Shown one piece after another: positions 33,111 through 43,591 of a stretch of 64,000 nucleotides of DNA (position 1 is its first letter; the number at the start of each line of letters is the position of its first letter). Below the pieces are notes generated by a model. It did not search any database, was not told the origin of the DNA, and saw only the letters and a program-made list of their open reading frames with translations. A program made the translations under genes and the position numbers. The stretch is from Lantana camara. Lineage: Eukaryota; Streptophyta; Magnoliopsida; Lamiales; Verbenaceae. The stretch spans positions 95,244,001 to 95,308,000 of the forward strand of contig CM074856.1 of NCBI GenBank assembly GCA_037501455.1. The letters are read 5' to 3'.

Positions 33111-36100
33111 TGTAACGCCCCCACTCGTACTGGAACAAGAGGAGAGCGGCTTCTTAACCCCCGCACTGAAGCACCTCTCAAGTAATGGTGTGAGCCATCA
33201 CCCAAGAAATACTCCAACGAACGACTGTCTATCAGAACTATAGTGTATAACGATGTGGCTATGCAGGGGAAAAATCAGAGTATTTTAAAACTTTTCAAAA
33301 CATGTGCGTGATGGCATGTAACAAGCAAGAACATATCGATCGTGTAAGAGAGACTCGGCATATCAGAACATATAACATATTCACAAATAAGTACCGATAT
33401 AGAAGTTCAAAGTGTCGGTAACAGAGTAGCAGGAAGAGTATAACAAAGATACTTAAGTATTCAAAAATATAAAGTGATGCAGCCATAAAACATATGCAGG
33501 ACACAACAGAAAGTAATACTAAGTCCTGACTGAAACAAAATGACAATCTAGAGCTTCAAGATACCTCTAGACTACGGCTGCAAGACCTGAAACCACGAGA
33601 CAAGAAAACGAGAGAGGTATTAGTCAAAAGGACTAAGTGAGGGAATACTTAAAAGAAAGTACTGAGTGATAAAGAACTTGAAGTGTAATTCAAAACTGTT
33701 AATGCAAAGCTTTAAAGAAGAATTTGAAACAAGTTCGATGGATAAAACTGTTTTGAATGCAATGCTGTAAAAGAATACACGTTTTAAAACACTTTCATGA
33801 ATGCTATCACACGCGCACACATATGCTGTAGGTGGTTCATAGTTCTTTCATAAAACGGGGATACGGGTAAAGTGAACTTTTCCAAATATGAACCATCCTT
33901 TATGAAACAGAATTTTTTGCCCGCAAGCTACGCTTCTCCATCCTTACTCCAAAAAAAAAATGATTTCGTAGAGTATCGGACCGAGGTCAACAATAACTCC
34001 ACACACAGTAGAGTATCAGACTAAGGTCAACATTACCCCACTAACACATACAAACATGCACCATCCTCCACCGGTTGTCACTTCGGGTAACTAGCCCTAG
34101 GCGACCTGTAAACATGTAATGGGAATAGATTTGCTGTCCGTTCCCAGATAGATTCTCCTGACTTAACAAACCTCCTGTTAAAAGTCGGTGTCAATTGTCT
34201 AATTGTGGCGGCCGGTATTGGTGATGTCGTTGGCGCACACCTCCCGAACATCACCTCCACACATAACCGCCGGGCCCAAACTGTAAACTGTATGCTTGCA
34301 TTTAAGAATTAGCAGTGACCAGAGTACCACTCCAGTATGCTACCAACAACATGTGAAACTGTCTGTAAACATATGATGCTGTCTGTAAAACATGTGATGC
34401 TGTCTGTAAAACATATGATTCTGTCTGTAAAACATGTGAAACTGTACTTTGAAAACATATGCAGAACATGTAATTGTCTTTGAACAAGAATGTAGAACTT
34501 TGGAAAACATGTGCTGTAGATCAAGGTATACTATTAAAGTATGAATGATCCTTTCAAAAGAACGTCCTGATAAAAGGGATAGTTCAAAACGAGGTTTAGC
34601 TTTGAATTTCAAAACATATGATACGATAGTATAATCGTGGTTCCAGTTGGAAAACATTTATAAGTTCACCTCACCTATTAGTAACAAAAGGTAGGTAGAT
34701 AGATTATGCGGTGCCCTGGGGATCCCAGTGCTCAACTTTAACTCCAGTAGGTGGTGTACTAGAGTGAGCTTAAGAACTAAGGCCCACTACTAACCAAGAT
34801 GCATATGAAATGCATGAAACAAATAACAAGGAACATGTAAAGAACATGTAATACAAGAGAGTAATACCATTTAAGGTATTCAAGAAAGGTAACACACAAA
34901 GGAATACGTTAAAGTGAGTTACTCTTAACGTTGGACTATGATCTTACTATAACCTAGTAAGCTTTAGTCAAATTATGAATCCTATCGCAAACCTTAAGTT
35001 AAGAAACAAGTTCACGAAAGAAAACACATTTTGAAAACACGTTTTAGACCCTGGATATGGAAACCCTAGGTGCAAATGTCTAGTAAGAAAGCACAAGTTT
35101 TATTTCATTTTTACTATTCAAAAGCACTATTCAAAAGTACTATTCAAGATTACTATTCACAGGTTACTATTCACATGTCGGGTTAAACCCTTACTATACA
35201 CACACACCCACACACACGGTACACATACACACCATACACGTACACACACACACACCCCCTAATTAAATTATGATCTTGATTATAACCTGTAGTTTCAAGT
35301 TCATGTTAATATAACCAAGTATGATCTAGGTTAAAGGTATAACCTATGGTTAAGAGATCCAATTAAGGCATAAGATCAAGTTATGAAACACTATTCTATC
35401 TTAGGTTATAATATGTGACACTATCAAAGTGTATAACAAATTGATCAAGGATCTAATCCATTAATCCATATCATATCATAAGCTCAATTCATATTTCAAG
35501 AATCATATAACAATGTGACAACATGTCACAACATATATCATATCATATCATGAACCTTTAGGCATGTAACATGTAACAATTTAATTCAATACCAACATGT
35601 AACAAGTTGTGACATAATTAATTGTATATCACTATTCCATTAGCTGACATGCATGAACATAATTCAAATTCCATAATCATGCATCAATTCTCATAATATA
35701 ACAACCATATCACATGATCATAGCATATACTAGAGCAATTCATAACATATTCAAGCATATACTAAACAATTAAAACATATAAACATATATTCAAACATAT
35801 CATGAAAACTATATAATAAATGCATAAAATAAAATCCTATATGGCTTAGCTAAGACCCTAAGACCCAACCTAAACATAATATAAACATACCATAACATAA
35901 AAACATAAACTAAACTAAAACATAACATAAAACAAAACAATTAACCTAGCTAAGGAGGGGGGATGCCGACGGCAAAGAGGGGGAGAGGGAGCGGAAGAAA
36001 GGGAGTTGTTAACACAAAATTGAGTAAGGATTCAAATGCCTATTGCCCTCTATTTATAGTTGAAGATAAGCCCCTCACCTTGGAAATAAACTTGAGGTAA

Positions 36101-37131
36101 GGGTATGAGAGCAAAAGTGGGATATCTTCTCTTGGAAGCTTTAGGCATTATGAAGGTAAAATGGGACTGCTGGGGGGTATTTCGCTCATTTCACTGCCAA
36201 AACGTGGAGTTAAGTGGCTGGAAGTATAACCATTCCGTCCGGGAAAAAATTAGCTGCGAAACGCATATTCATTCGTCGAAATCGGATTAACCGTTTGAAA
36301 GATACATTAGTTTTAGTGAATAAAAGTTTTGAGCTCGAAACTCAACACGAGTGAAAAACGACTTTCTAGAATGATTTTCAAGTCCGGATTGTTTATAAAA
36401 TTCAAGAAATAAATCGAGAAGCTTTTTGAATCCAAAATCGACTATAAAACATTTTACCATTAAAAAGTTGAAAACGTAGAATGAATAGTGAATTCTCACG
36501 TACGAACGTACGCTTCAAAATTTCAAGCTAGGGTTTGAATCAAGAGTTGTAAAACAACTTAAAAATCTTGAAATAGCTCAAGTAGTGCAAATCCATAGAG
36601 AAAACATTTTCCGAATGAAAATCGTTCATAGAAGGAATAGTGAACTAGGGTTTTCAAAAACATTTTCAATAAAACCAATGCTCAAAATAGATTTCCAAGT
36701 CAAGAATGATTTCAAAAGACTCATCTCGAATCAAGGGTCGATTCGTCTGTAAACTTGGGTAGGAAAGGTATCAGAATCAAAAGCTCATTTTCAAATGAAT
36801 AGTAACTTTGGTCGGTAAGTTCCAAAAGTACCCTTATGGTTCAAGAAAGACTCTCTGAGCTTGGGAAACAAGTTCTAATGATTGAGAAACATGTTTAGTG
36901 AACCTCTAGGATTCGAGTAGCAATATGAACAAGGTAGGCTCGGGTTATGAATAGTAAACTGTATCAAAGGTCAAGAATTCCCCCTTAAAACATGTCAGAT
37001 CATATACGAGCACAAAGTTCATGTAAGAATGCAATACATGATGATTCAAAAAGTTGGATCACGGTCTATAAACGCTTTACCAATGCCCTTAACTTACTAT
37101 TTTCATCCAGGCCCTGTTTTGGGTTGTTACA
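33111..37131 (-). repeat. 3' LTR of element B
   Basis: On the minus strand this starts TGTAACAACCCAAAACAGGG at 37131 and ends GTGGGGGCGTTACA-like at 33111. Length is about 4.0 kb. On the minus strand, a TTAGTC/GACTAA hairpin (33620-33636) precedes a pyrimidine tract and TTTCAG and TTGCAG acceptor-like sites. A stretch of four CTGTCTGTAAAACAT-like repeats lies at about 34355-34440, and a (CA)n-rich patch near 35195-35260. Confidence 0.92.
34355..34445. repeat. CTGTCTGTAAAACAT short tandem repeats in LTR B
   Basis: Four to five imperfect units of about 21 bp (ctgtctgtaaaacatrtgat type) stand in tandem within LTR B. Confidence 0.8.
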
Positions 37132-38488
37132 ATCACCCCTCCTTAAAGAGAATCTGTCCCCAGATTCTTCCGCTGTAACTGCAAACAACTCGGGGTGATG
37201 CTTCTGCATTTTCTCTTCTGTCTCCCAGGTTGCCTCTTCTGTCCCATGTCCCTTCCAAAGGACTTTAACCAAAGGAATTTTCCTATTCCTCAGCTCTTGA
37301 AACTTCCTATCTAGAATCTTAGCGGGCTTCAAAACATAAGTCAAATATGGTTCCAACGGTATCTCTTCTATCAGCACAACCTCTGTCTCATCTGAGAAAC
37401 ACTTGTGAAGCTGAGATACATGAAATACATTGTGGATTCCTGTTAGACCTATAGGCAAATCCAATCTATAAGCAGTTGGTCCGACTCTCTCCAGTATCTC
37501 ATATGGTCCAACATATCTCGAGTTTAACTTTCCACCTTTCCCAATTCGGGAAAATCCTTTCCTTGGCGATGCCTTCAGAAATACCTTTTCGCCCACTACG
37601 AATTCCAAATCCCTTCTTCGTTGATCAGCATAACTCTTCTGCCTGTCCTAGGCAGCTTTTATTCTCTGGCGAATGATCTGAATCTTCTCTGTCGCTTCTC
37701 TTATCCATTTCGCTGAATTCACTCTGATTGGTCCTTCCTCAGTACATCTTGCTTCATCCAAATCTCAGTATAACGGGGATCTACATTTTCTTCCATACAA
37801 GGCTGCATATGGAGCAGCTTTAATAGAAGCTTGATAACTATTGTTGTATGCAAACTCCACAAGAGGTAAACACTCTTTCCAACTTTCCTGGAAGTCCAAA
37901 GCGCAAGCTCTTAGCATATCTTCCAAGTGTTTGATCATCCTTTCTGATTGTCCATCCGTCTGAGGATGCGCTGCAGTACTGAAGTTCAACTTAGTTCCCA
38001 TCAAAGTCTGAATTTCTTTCCACAATTGCGACGTGAATTTCGGATCTCTGTCCGACACTATACTGTTTGGAACTCTGTGTAGTCTGATAATCTCTTGCTG
38101 ATACAACTTTGCCAACTTGCTGACCTTATCTGTCGTCTTCACCGGCAAAAAGTGCGCTGACTTTCTCAATCGATCAATGATCACCCAGATACTATCTTGT
38201 CCTCCTCTGACTTTGGGTAATCCAGTGACAAAATCCATCGTGATTTGCTCCCATTTCCATGTCGGAATCGGTAATGGTTGCAACTTCCCACTCGGCTTCT
38301 TGTGCTCAGCTTTAACTTTCTGACAAGTTAAGCACTTCATGACATAGTTGGCTATGTCTCTTTTCATTCCATTCCACCAGAAATGCGTCTTAACATCTTG
38401 ATACATCTTAGTGCCTCCGGGATGTATCGTGTACTTAGTCTTGTGCGCTTCGTCGAGAATCTCTTTCCTCAAAACAGTTGGCATGCAT
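37066..38488 (-). pseudogene. pol: Element B integrase and chromodomain, broken
   Basis: This is the downstream half of B's pol, separated from its upstream half by element E. It has the integrase zinc region (HPGGTKMY...CLTCQKVK), then the catalytic core with Asp in TMDFVTGL, Asp in SDRDPKF and Glu in GQSERMI, and the conserved [11 protein letters not shown]. Stops follow at 37767 (TGA) and 37650 (TAG). The C-terminal part has FHVSQLHKC and a chromodomain (ILDRKFQELRNRKIPLVKVL, then [11 protein letters not shown]). Chromodomains steer integration towards modified chromatin. The last frame runs about 22 codons into the 3' LTR, ending at 37066, unlike E. Confidence 0.93.
37132..37148 (-). other. 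Polypurine tract of element B
   Basis: On the minus strand CTTTAAGGAGGGGTGAT immediately precedes the LTR start TGTAACAACC. It overlaps the end of the pol frame. Confidence 0.85.
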
Positions 38489-41178
38489 TGTGACACCCCG
38501 ACTTTCAGACCGTACAGGTATGACGTATGTGCGCATTTAAAATTATTATTTACGCATTTTATATTTATTCTAATTGTTTATTTGAATTATTTAATTTCAA
38601 TTCTTATATGAATTATTTGAATTTACATGAAATCTTCGAATTATATGTCAAAAATTTGCCTCAAGTGATTTATGATATGTGAATTTAATTTTCCCGAACT
38701 TGATTTAATTTCGTTATGACCTTAACTGATCATTCATGAACCTTGAGAACCTATTGGCTTGGACTTAATTGGTTATATTTCAAAAGCTTGGGGTTTCACT
38801 TGCATAACTTATTAGATTGGAGGACTTAATAGCAATTTTGGCCAATTCTTCCTTCTTCATAGTAGCATATCAAGTCCCCTTCTTCCTTTCTTCATACATT
38901 CATTACATACACACTTGCTCCTCCTCCCTTGTTCAACCGAGCCAACTCTTGCCAAAGTGGGGGAAAGATTTCATCTCTCAAGCTTTATTTTGTGGGATTT
39001 GGGGACATTCAAGCATCACCAACATCATCTCTTCTTCTCTTCTTTCATTTCTTTCCTTTGAGGTAATTGTGGAACTTTGATGAATTTCTTGGATTTATGT
39101 GGTAGCTAGGGCTTTGGTATGTGTTGGTTGATTTGTGTAATAGTTTCGGAAGCATGTTTAGCAACTTTGAGCTTAAGATTTATGCACATGTTGTGAAGTT
39201 TAGGAGCTTAGATCATAGGTTGGATTATGGGTTTCATTTGGTGAAATCTTGTTGATCAATGCATGATTTGGGATTATATGCTAGATTTTATTGTGCTTTA
39301 AGTATGGTCACATGTTTATGCAAGTTTTGGTTGCATTTGTTGGTTGAAAGTTGGTGTTTTGTTGGTTGTTGTTGCTGTCACGCTGCATGCCCTGTTTATT
39401 TTCCTGTTTCGAACAGTGACACGGGCGTGTCACTTTTGTTCTCTTCAGTGTGACACGGGGGTGCATGCTTGGTCGGGCCGATTTTCTGTACCGTGACACG
39501 GGGGTGTCACGGTTTGCTTTGTTTTTGTGACACGGGCGTGTCACCTTATTTTCATGTATGTTTTTCCGCTGTACCGTGACACGGGGGTGTCACGGCTTAG
39601 TACATTTCGGTGACACGGGCGTGTCACCCTCTGTTTCTCATGCATTTTGTTTGCATGCTACTGTACATGCACGTGTTTTATATATATTGATTAATGATTA
39701 AGCAATGTGTTATGATATCGTTATGAAATTTATGCTATGATATTGAAGGGAAACGTGGAATGTAATTTGGTAACGTTTAAGTGTTCATTTGATATTTCTT
39801 GCATTCATAGCATCTATTTGCATCGCCGTGCGTCTAATTGGTACATTATTGAGTCTAAGTCTCGGGTCTTGTCTTCTTTTGTTTCAGAGCCTCTTCCAGA
39901 AGTTCGTGAGCCCGAGGTTTAAGTGTTCGTTCGCCCGTTTTGCCTTCCTTCTACTTTTGCAAAGGTGAGGTTAGGATCCTTTATATTAGATAAGCGACCT
40001 AAGACCTATTACGTGTTGATTTCTCACCCTGTATGCGAATATATATATTTATATATATGTATTAAATACGAGTGCTTAAGGTATGTTATGATTTTGTGAA
40101 ATAAGCTTTACGTTTTCGAAATTGGTATAAGTATTGGCATAAGTAAGCTATATTTTGAAATTCGTTATTCGTATGTGATATGTTTGAGCGAGTTGTACCC
40201 TGAAAGATGGGAGTTTGGTTTGATTTGGTTTGTTGGGCCCGGAGACGTGGGTAAGGGAGACCCGGGATGACCACGGGGTCGCCGGTTATGACCCCTGTGC
40301 ACGTTCTCATTTGAGATACTCACGTACGACCTATGGAGGTTGGGAAGGCGTGGTATCTTGAGCCCTCGGTGGATCACCGGGGAAGGCATATTGTGGGTTA
40401 GCTGCCCCGTATGTGTTTGGTAATGTAGGTGTTAGGGTTTGATTCCCGATACACCATGGATGTGAGGTTGGAAATTTTGATTTGAATTCGATTTTTATGT
40501 TATGTTTGATGGAGTAAGGGATAGTCCGTTCTCGCCGGACTTATGTTTATGTTCTGTTTGATAGATTATGGATCGAGATAGGTTTTCCTTTATATTATAT
40601 GCTATCTTTGGAAAATGATTTGGTATGAAAAACCCTAGCCTCGATTCATGACTATCACCTTTGCAATATGCTCTGTTCTATATGTATTTAGGTGTGGGTG
40701 TGCGTTTAAGCCCCCTCACTCAGTCGAGTTTTGACTGACCCCTCTCTTTTCCCACCTTCAGTGCAGGTTGTTTCGAGCTAGGCGGGGAAGTGCGAGTCTT
40801 AGTCTTGTACTTGTGTGTCTAGGTCGAGTTGCATTCATACTTCTTGCATTTTGGATACTCTTATTATGTATTTGATGTTAGAATTATATTTTGCTGAATT
40901 ATGGGCTTTTGATGTATATACTCGATCTTTTGGATCGTGAGGCCATTGTAAATGATGTAAATGTTAGTTATAGAGCTCTTTTCGATCCTTATGTTATTGC
41001 TTCCGCATTTATATGTTTTGTTTTGGCGCGCTCTGTCCGAGTTTTAGCCCCGCCTAGCCTAAGGAGTGAGTGTAGGTTCCGTTCGCTTAGACTTGGACTC
41101 ATGTGTGGAAATCCATTTCATATGTGGGTTCGGGTTTAGGTGCGGGGGATGTGGTGGCCCACCGCTCCGGGCGTCACA
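38489..41178 (+). repeat. 5' LTR of element E
   Basis: Landmarks: donor TTTGAG|GTAATT at 39063; palindrome cluster 39417-39630; acceptor TTTCAG ending 39887; 77-nt mini-exon 39888-39964; donor GTGAGG at 39965; hairpin 40720-40738; acceptors ending 40761 or 40766; stem arms 40777-40787 and 41048-41058. Open frames of 60-90 codons occur identically in both LTRs but resemble nothing known. Confidence 0.97.
39417..39630. repeat. GTGACACGGG palindrome cluster, LTR E
   Basis: Six copies of GTGACACGGGCGTGTCAC or GTGACACGGGGGTGTCAC (one is a half-copy, gtgacacgggggtgcatg) are spaced about 32-45 bp apart. Alternate copies carry an extra CC...GG pair at the ends. The 3' LTR has the same set at 46806-47019. 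Confidence 0.92.
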
Positions 41179-41187
41179 TCCTTAAAG

Positions 41188-41200
41188 TGGTATCAGAGCT
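41188..41200 (+). other. Primer-binding site of element E (tRNA-iMet)
   Basis: TGGTATCAGAGCT follows the LTR end after a 9-bp spacer (tccttaaag). The same spacer type occurs in element C. Confidence 0.92.
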
Positions 41201-41236
41201 CTCGGTTGCAAAACCGGAGCTCTAGAGTTGTGTCGA

Positions 41237-41370
41237 GTGAGTCTAGGTCGTACGGCTTAGGACAATGTGGTTATATGCATTTATGTGATTATTTGTTATC
41301 TTCTTGTTAATCGTGCACATGAACATGTACTAACCCTCACGCATATGAATTGGAATCTTTTCTTTTGTAG
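41237..41370 (+). other. Putative short leader intron, element E
   Basis: A perfect donor hexamer GTGAGT (41237) and a pyrimidine-rich acceptor TTTTCTTTTGTAG (ending 41370) bracket 134 nt, and the gag ATG follows four bases after the AG. Element C has GTGAGT at the matching place (58989) in an otherwise diverged leader. Inference only. Confidence 0.4.
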
Positions 41371-41374
41371 AAAT

Positions 41375-43591
41375 ATGCCTCCCCGAAGACACCACCGCCG
41401 AGATAGATCTCCGGAACATCGTCATCACCGAGATCATTCTCCACACCCGGAAAATAATAATCCACCACCACCACCCCAAATGGATCCGGGCAATTTCATG
41501 GAGAGATTAGCGGTATATTTGGAACAAAGGGCTCAGGAAAGAAACAATGCACCTCCGGCTGGAAATCATGGAGGAAATTTAATTACAGCTACTCTCCGGG
41601 AGTTCAAGAACCAAAATCCACCGGTTTTTGTGGGTGGAAATGACGTCCAAGCAGAAGAATGGCTCGTGCAAACTAACCGGGTATGGAATCTCATACCGTG
41701 TGGGCCTATGGAGAAGCTACAATGCACACTTACCATGATCCAGGGCCAAGCTTATAGTTGGTGGTCAAGCTTGCAAGGAAGATTAGAGGCTACCGAGGAG
41801 GAGATCACATGGGAGGTGTTTGTTCGTGAATTCAAGAATAAATATATTCCCAAAGCCACAAGAAATCGAAGGGTGAGAGAATTTATGGAGCTTAAACAAG
41901 GGGGTATGTCCGTCACTGATTATATCAATGAGTTTGAGAGGCTTTCCCGTTATGCCCCAAACATTGCCAATGATGATGAAAGCAAGGCTTCTCAATTCCT
42001 CCAAGGACTTCGGGAGGATATGAAAGATGCTCTAGAGGCCTCTAACACAAGTACTTGGGCGAAAGTCACAGATAAAGCTCTAAGGGTAGAAGAGCGTGTT
42101 GTGATGAGGAGGAAGAGTACTCATACCGGGCAAGGGTCTAGCTCGGGGAATTTCAATAAGTTCGGAAAGAGGCCGGCATTTCAAACTTTTCAACAAGCCA
42201 AGCCTCAAAACAAACAACCTCGACCCGCGGGACCCAATCAACCGAATCGACCCTTAGCACTTCCGGCTCCACCTAAAGTGCAATGTACCTATTGCAAGGG
42301 TCCTCATCACGTGGATAATTGCTTCAGGCTTCATAAGAGGTGTTTCATTTGTGGGGCACAGGATCATATGGTGAACACATGCCCGAAGAAGAAAGATAAC
42401 CCGAGGCCTGCAATCCAAGCTAGGGCTTATGCGTTGGGTGGTGAAGAAGAGCAAGCTGTGGAAATTGACCCAAATACCGTGATCGAAGGTACTATAAGCA
42501 TTCATGGCACTACATTACATGCATTATTTGATCCCGGGGCCACTCATTCTTTTATTTCCCGGGATATTGCTTCTTTTATGTGCTTGCCTGTTTCCTTGTG
42601 TGCGCATGATTACGTGGTTAGCTCCCCTCTTGGTGGTAGTTTAGTAACTTGCAGGGTTTTTCGGGGTTGTCCGGTTAGCTTCGAAGGCCGAGTTTTCCTC
42701 ACAGATTTGATTGAAATGCCGATGCAGAGGTATGATGTAATCTTGGGTATGGATTGGTTGTATGAACATGGGGCTCAGATGGATTGTCGGGGTAAGAAAG
42801 TTTCTTTTGGTTCAGTGGTGTTTAAGGGCGAAAAGGTGAAGTTAAGCCCGTTTATTTCTTTTGTTGAGGCGAGTAAACTGGTCCGGGACGGTGCGACAGG
42901 TTTCGTGGCCTATCTTTTGAATAGACCGAAGGATCAGGCCAAACTTGAGGAGACGGAGGTCGTGCGAGAGTATATCGATGTTTTCCCTGAGACTTTGGGT
43001 TCTCTACCGCCTGATAGGGACATCGAGTTCGTAATCGACCTTTATCCCGGAGCAGAGCCTTTCTCGAAGACTCCCTACAGAATGGCTCCTGCAGAGTTAA
43101 AGGAGTTAAAAACGCAGCTTGATGAGCTGTTGGCTTGCGGGTACATCCGCCCGAGCACTTCTCCGTGGGGTGCTCCCGTTCTATTTGTAAAGAAGAAGGA
43201 TGGGACGTTACGGATGTGTATAGATTACCGTGAGCTGAATCGGATGACAGTGAAGAACAAATACCCTTTGCCTCACATCGAGGAGTTATTCGATATTCTG
43301 CAAGGCTCGAAAGTCTATTCCAAGTTAGATTTGAGGCAGGGTTACTATCAGCTGCGAATTAGAGAGGAAGATATTCCAAAAACTGGTTTTAATACAAGAT
43401 ATGGGCACTTCGAATTCGTTGTCATGCCGTTTGGATTAACTAATGCTCCAGCCGTATTTATGGATATGATGCACCGAGTGTTCAGGCAGTTTCTTGACAA
43501 ATTCGTGGTTATATTTATAGACGACATTCTGGTGTATTCTAAGTCCGCTGAAGAGCACGCTCAGCTCTTCGGATCGTTTTGGAAACTTTGA
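41375..43591 (+). CDS. gag-pol: Element E Gag-protease-RT (first part of Gag-Pol)
   Basis: The start ATG at 41375 ([15 protein letters not shown]) is chosen because it resembles B's gag start and follows an acceptor-like TTTGTAG; the frame is open further upstream. Order: basic, proline-rich N terminus; gag core ([22 protein letters not shown], residues about 172-193); two zinc knuckles ([13 protein letters not shown] at about 303, [14 protein letters not shown] at about 323); protease with DPG in place of the usual DTG or DSG ([10 protein letters not shown], about 385); and reverse transcriptase from DIEFVIDL to FIDDILVYS (about 714). Gag packages RNA, protease would cut the polyprotein and reverse transcriptase copies RNA to DNA. 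The frame ends at TGA 43589 only because of a single-base frameshift near 43565; homology goes on in the next frame. Confidence 0.96.
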   Translation: MPPRRHHRRDRSPEHRHHRDHSPHPENNNPPPPPQMDPGNFMERLAVYLEQRAQERNNAPPAGNHGGNLITATLREFKNQNPPVFVGGNDVQAEEWLVQTNRVWNLIPCGPMEKLQCTLTMIQGQAYSWWSSLQGRLEATEEEITWEVFVREFKNKYIPKATRNRRVREFMELKQGGMSVTDYINEFERLSRYAPNIANDDESKASQFLQGLREDMKDALEASNTSTWAKVTDKALRVEERVVMRRKSTHTGQGSSSGNFNKFGKRPAFQTFQQAKPQNKQPRPAGPNQPNRPLALPAPPKVQCTYCKGPHHVDNCFRLHKRCFICGAQDHMVNTCPKKKDNPRPAIQARAYALGGEEEQAVEIDPNTVIEGTISIHGTTLHALFDPGATHSFISRDIASFMCLPVSLCAHDYVVSSPLGGSLVTCRVFRGCPVSFEGRVFLTDLIEMPMQRYDVILGMDWLYEHGAQMDCRGKKVSFGSVVFKGEKVKLSPFISFVEASKLVRDGATGFVAYLLNRPKDQAKLEETEVVREYIDVFPETLGSLPPDRDIEFVIDLYPGAEPFSKTPYRMAPAELKELKTQLDELLACGYIRPSTSPWGAPVLFVKKKDGTLRMCIDYRELNRMTVKNKYPLPHIEELFDILQGSKVYSKLDLRQGYYQLRIREEDIPKTGFNTRYGHFEFVVMPFGLTNAPAVFMDMMHRVFRQFLDKFVVIFIDDILVYSKSAEEHAQLFGSFWKL

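Noticed and set aside
38817..40310. Small proteins found identically at 38817-40310 and 46206-47699
   Set aside because: They repeat because the two LTRs of E are almost identical; no homology or coding bias seen.
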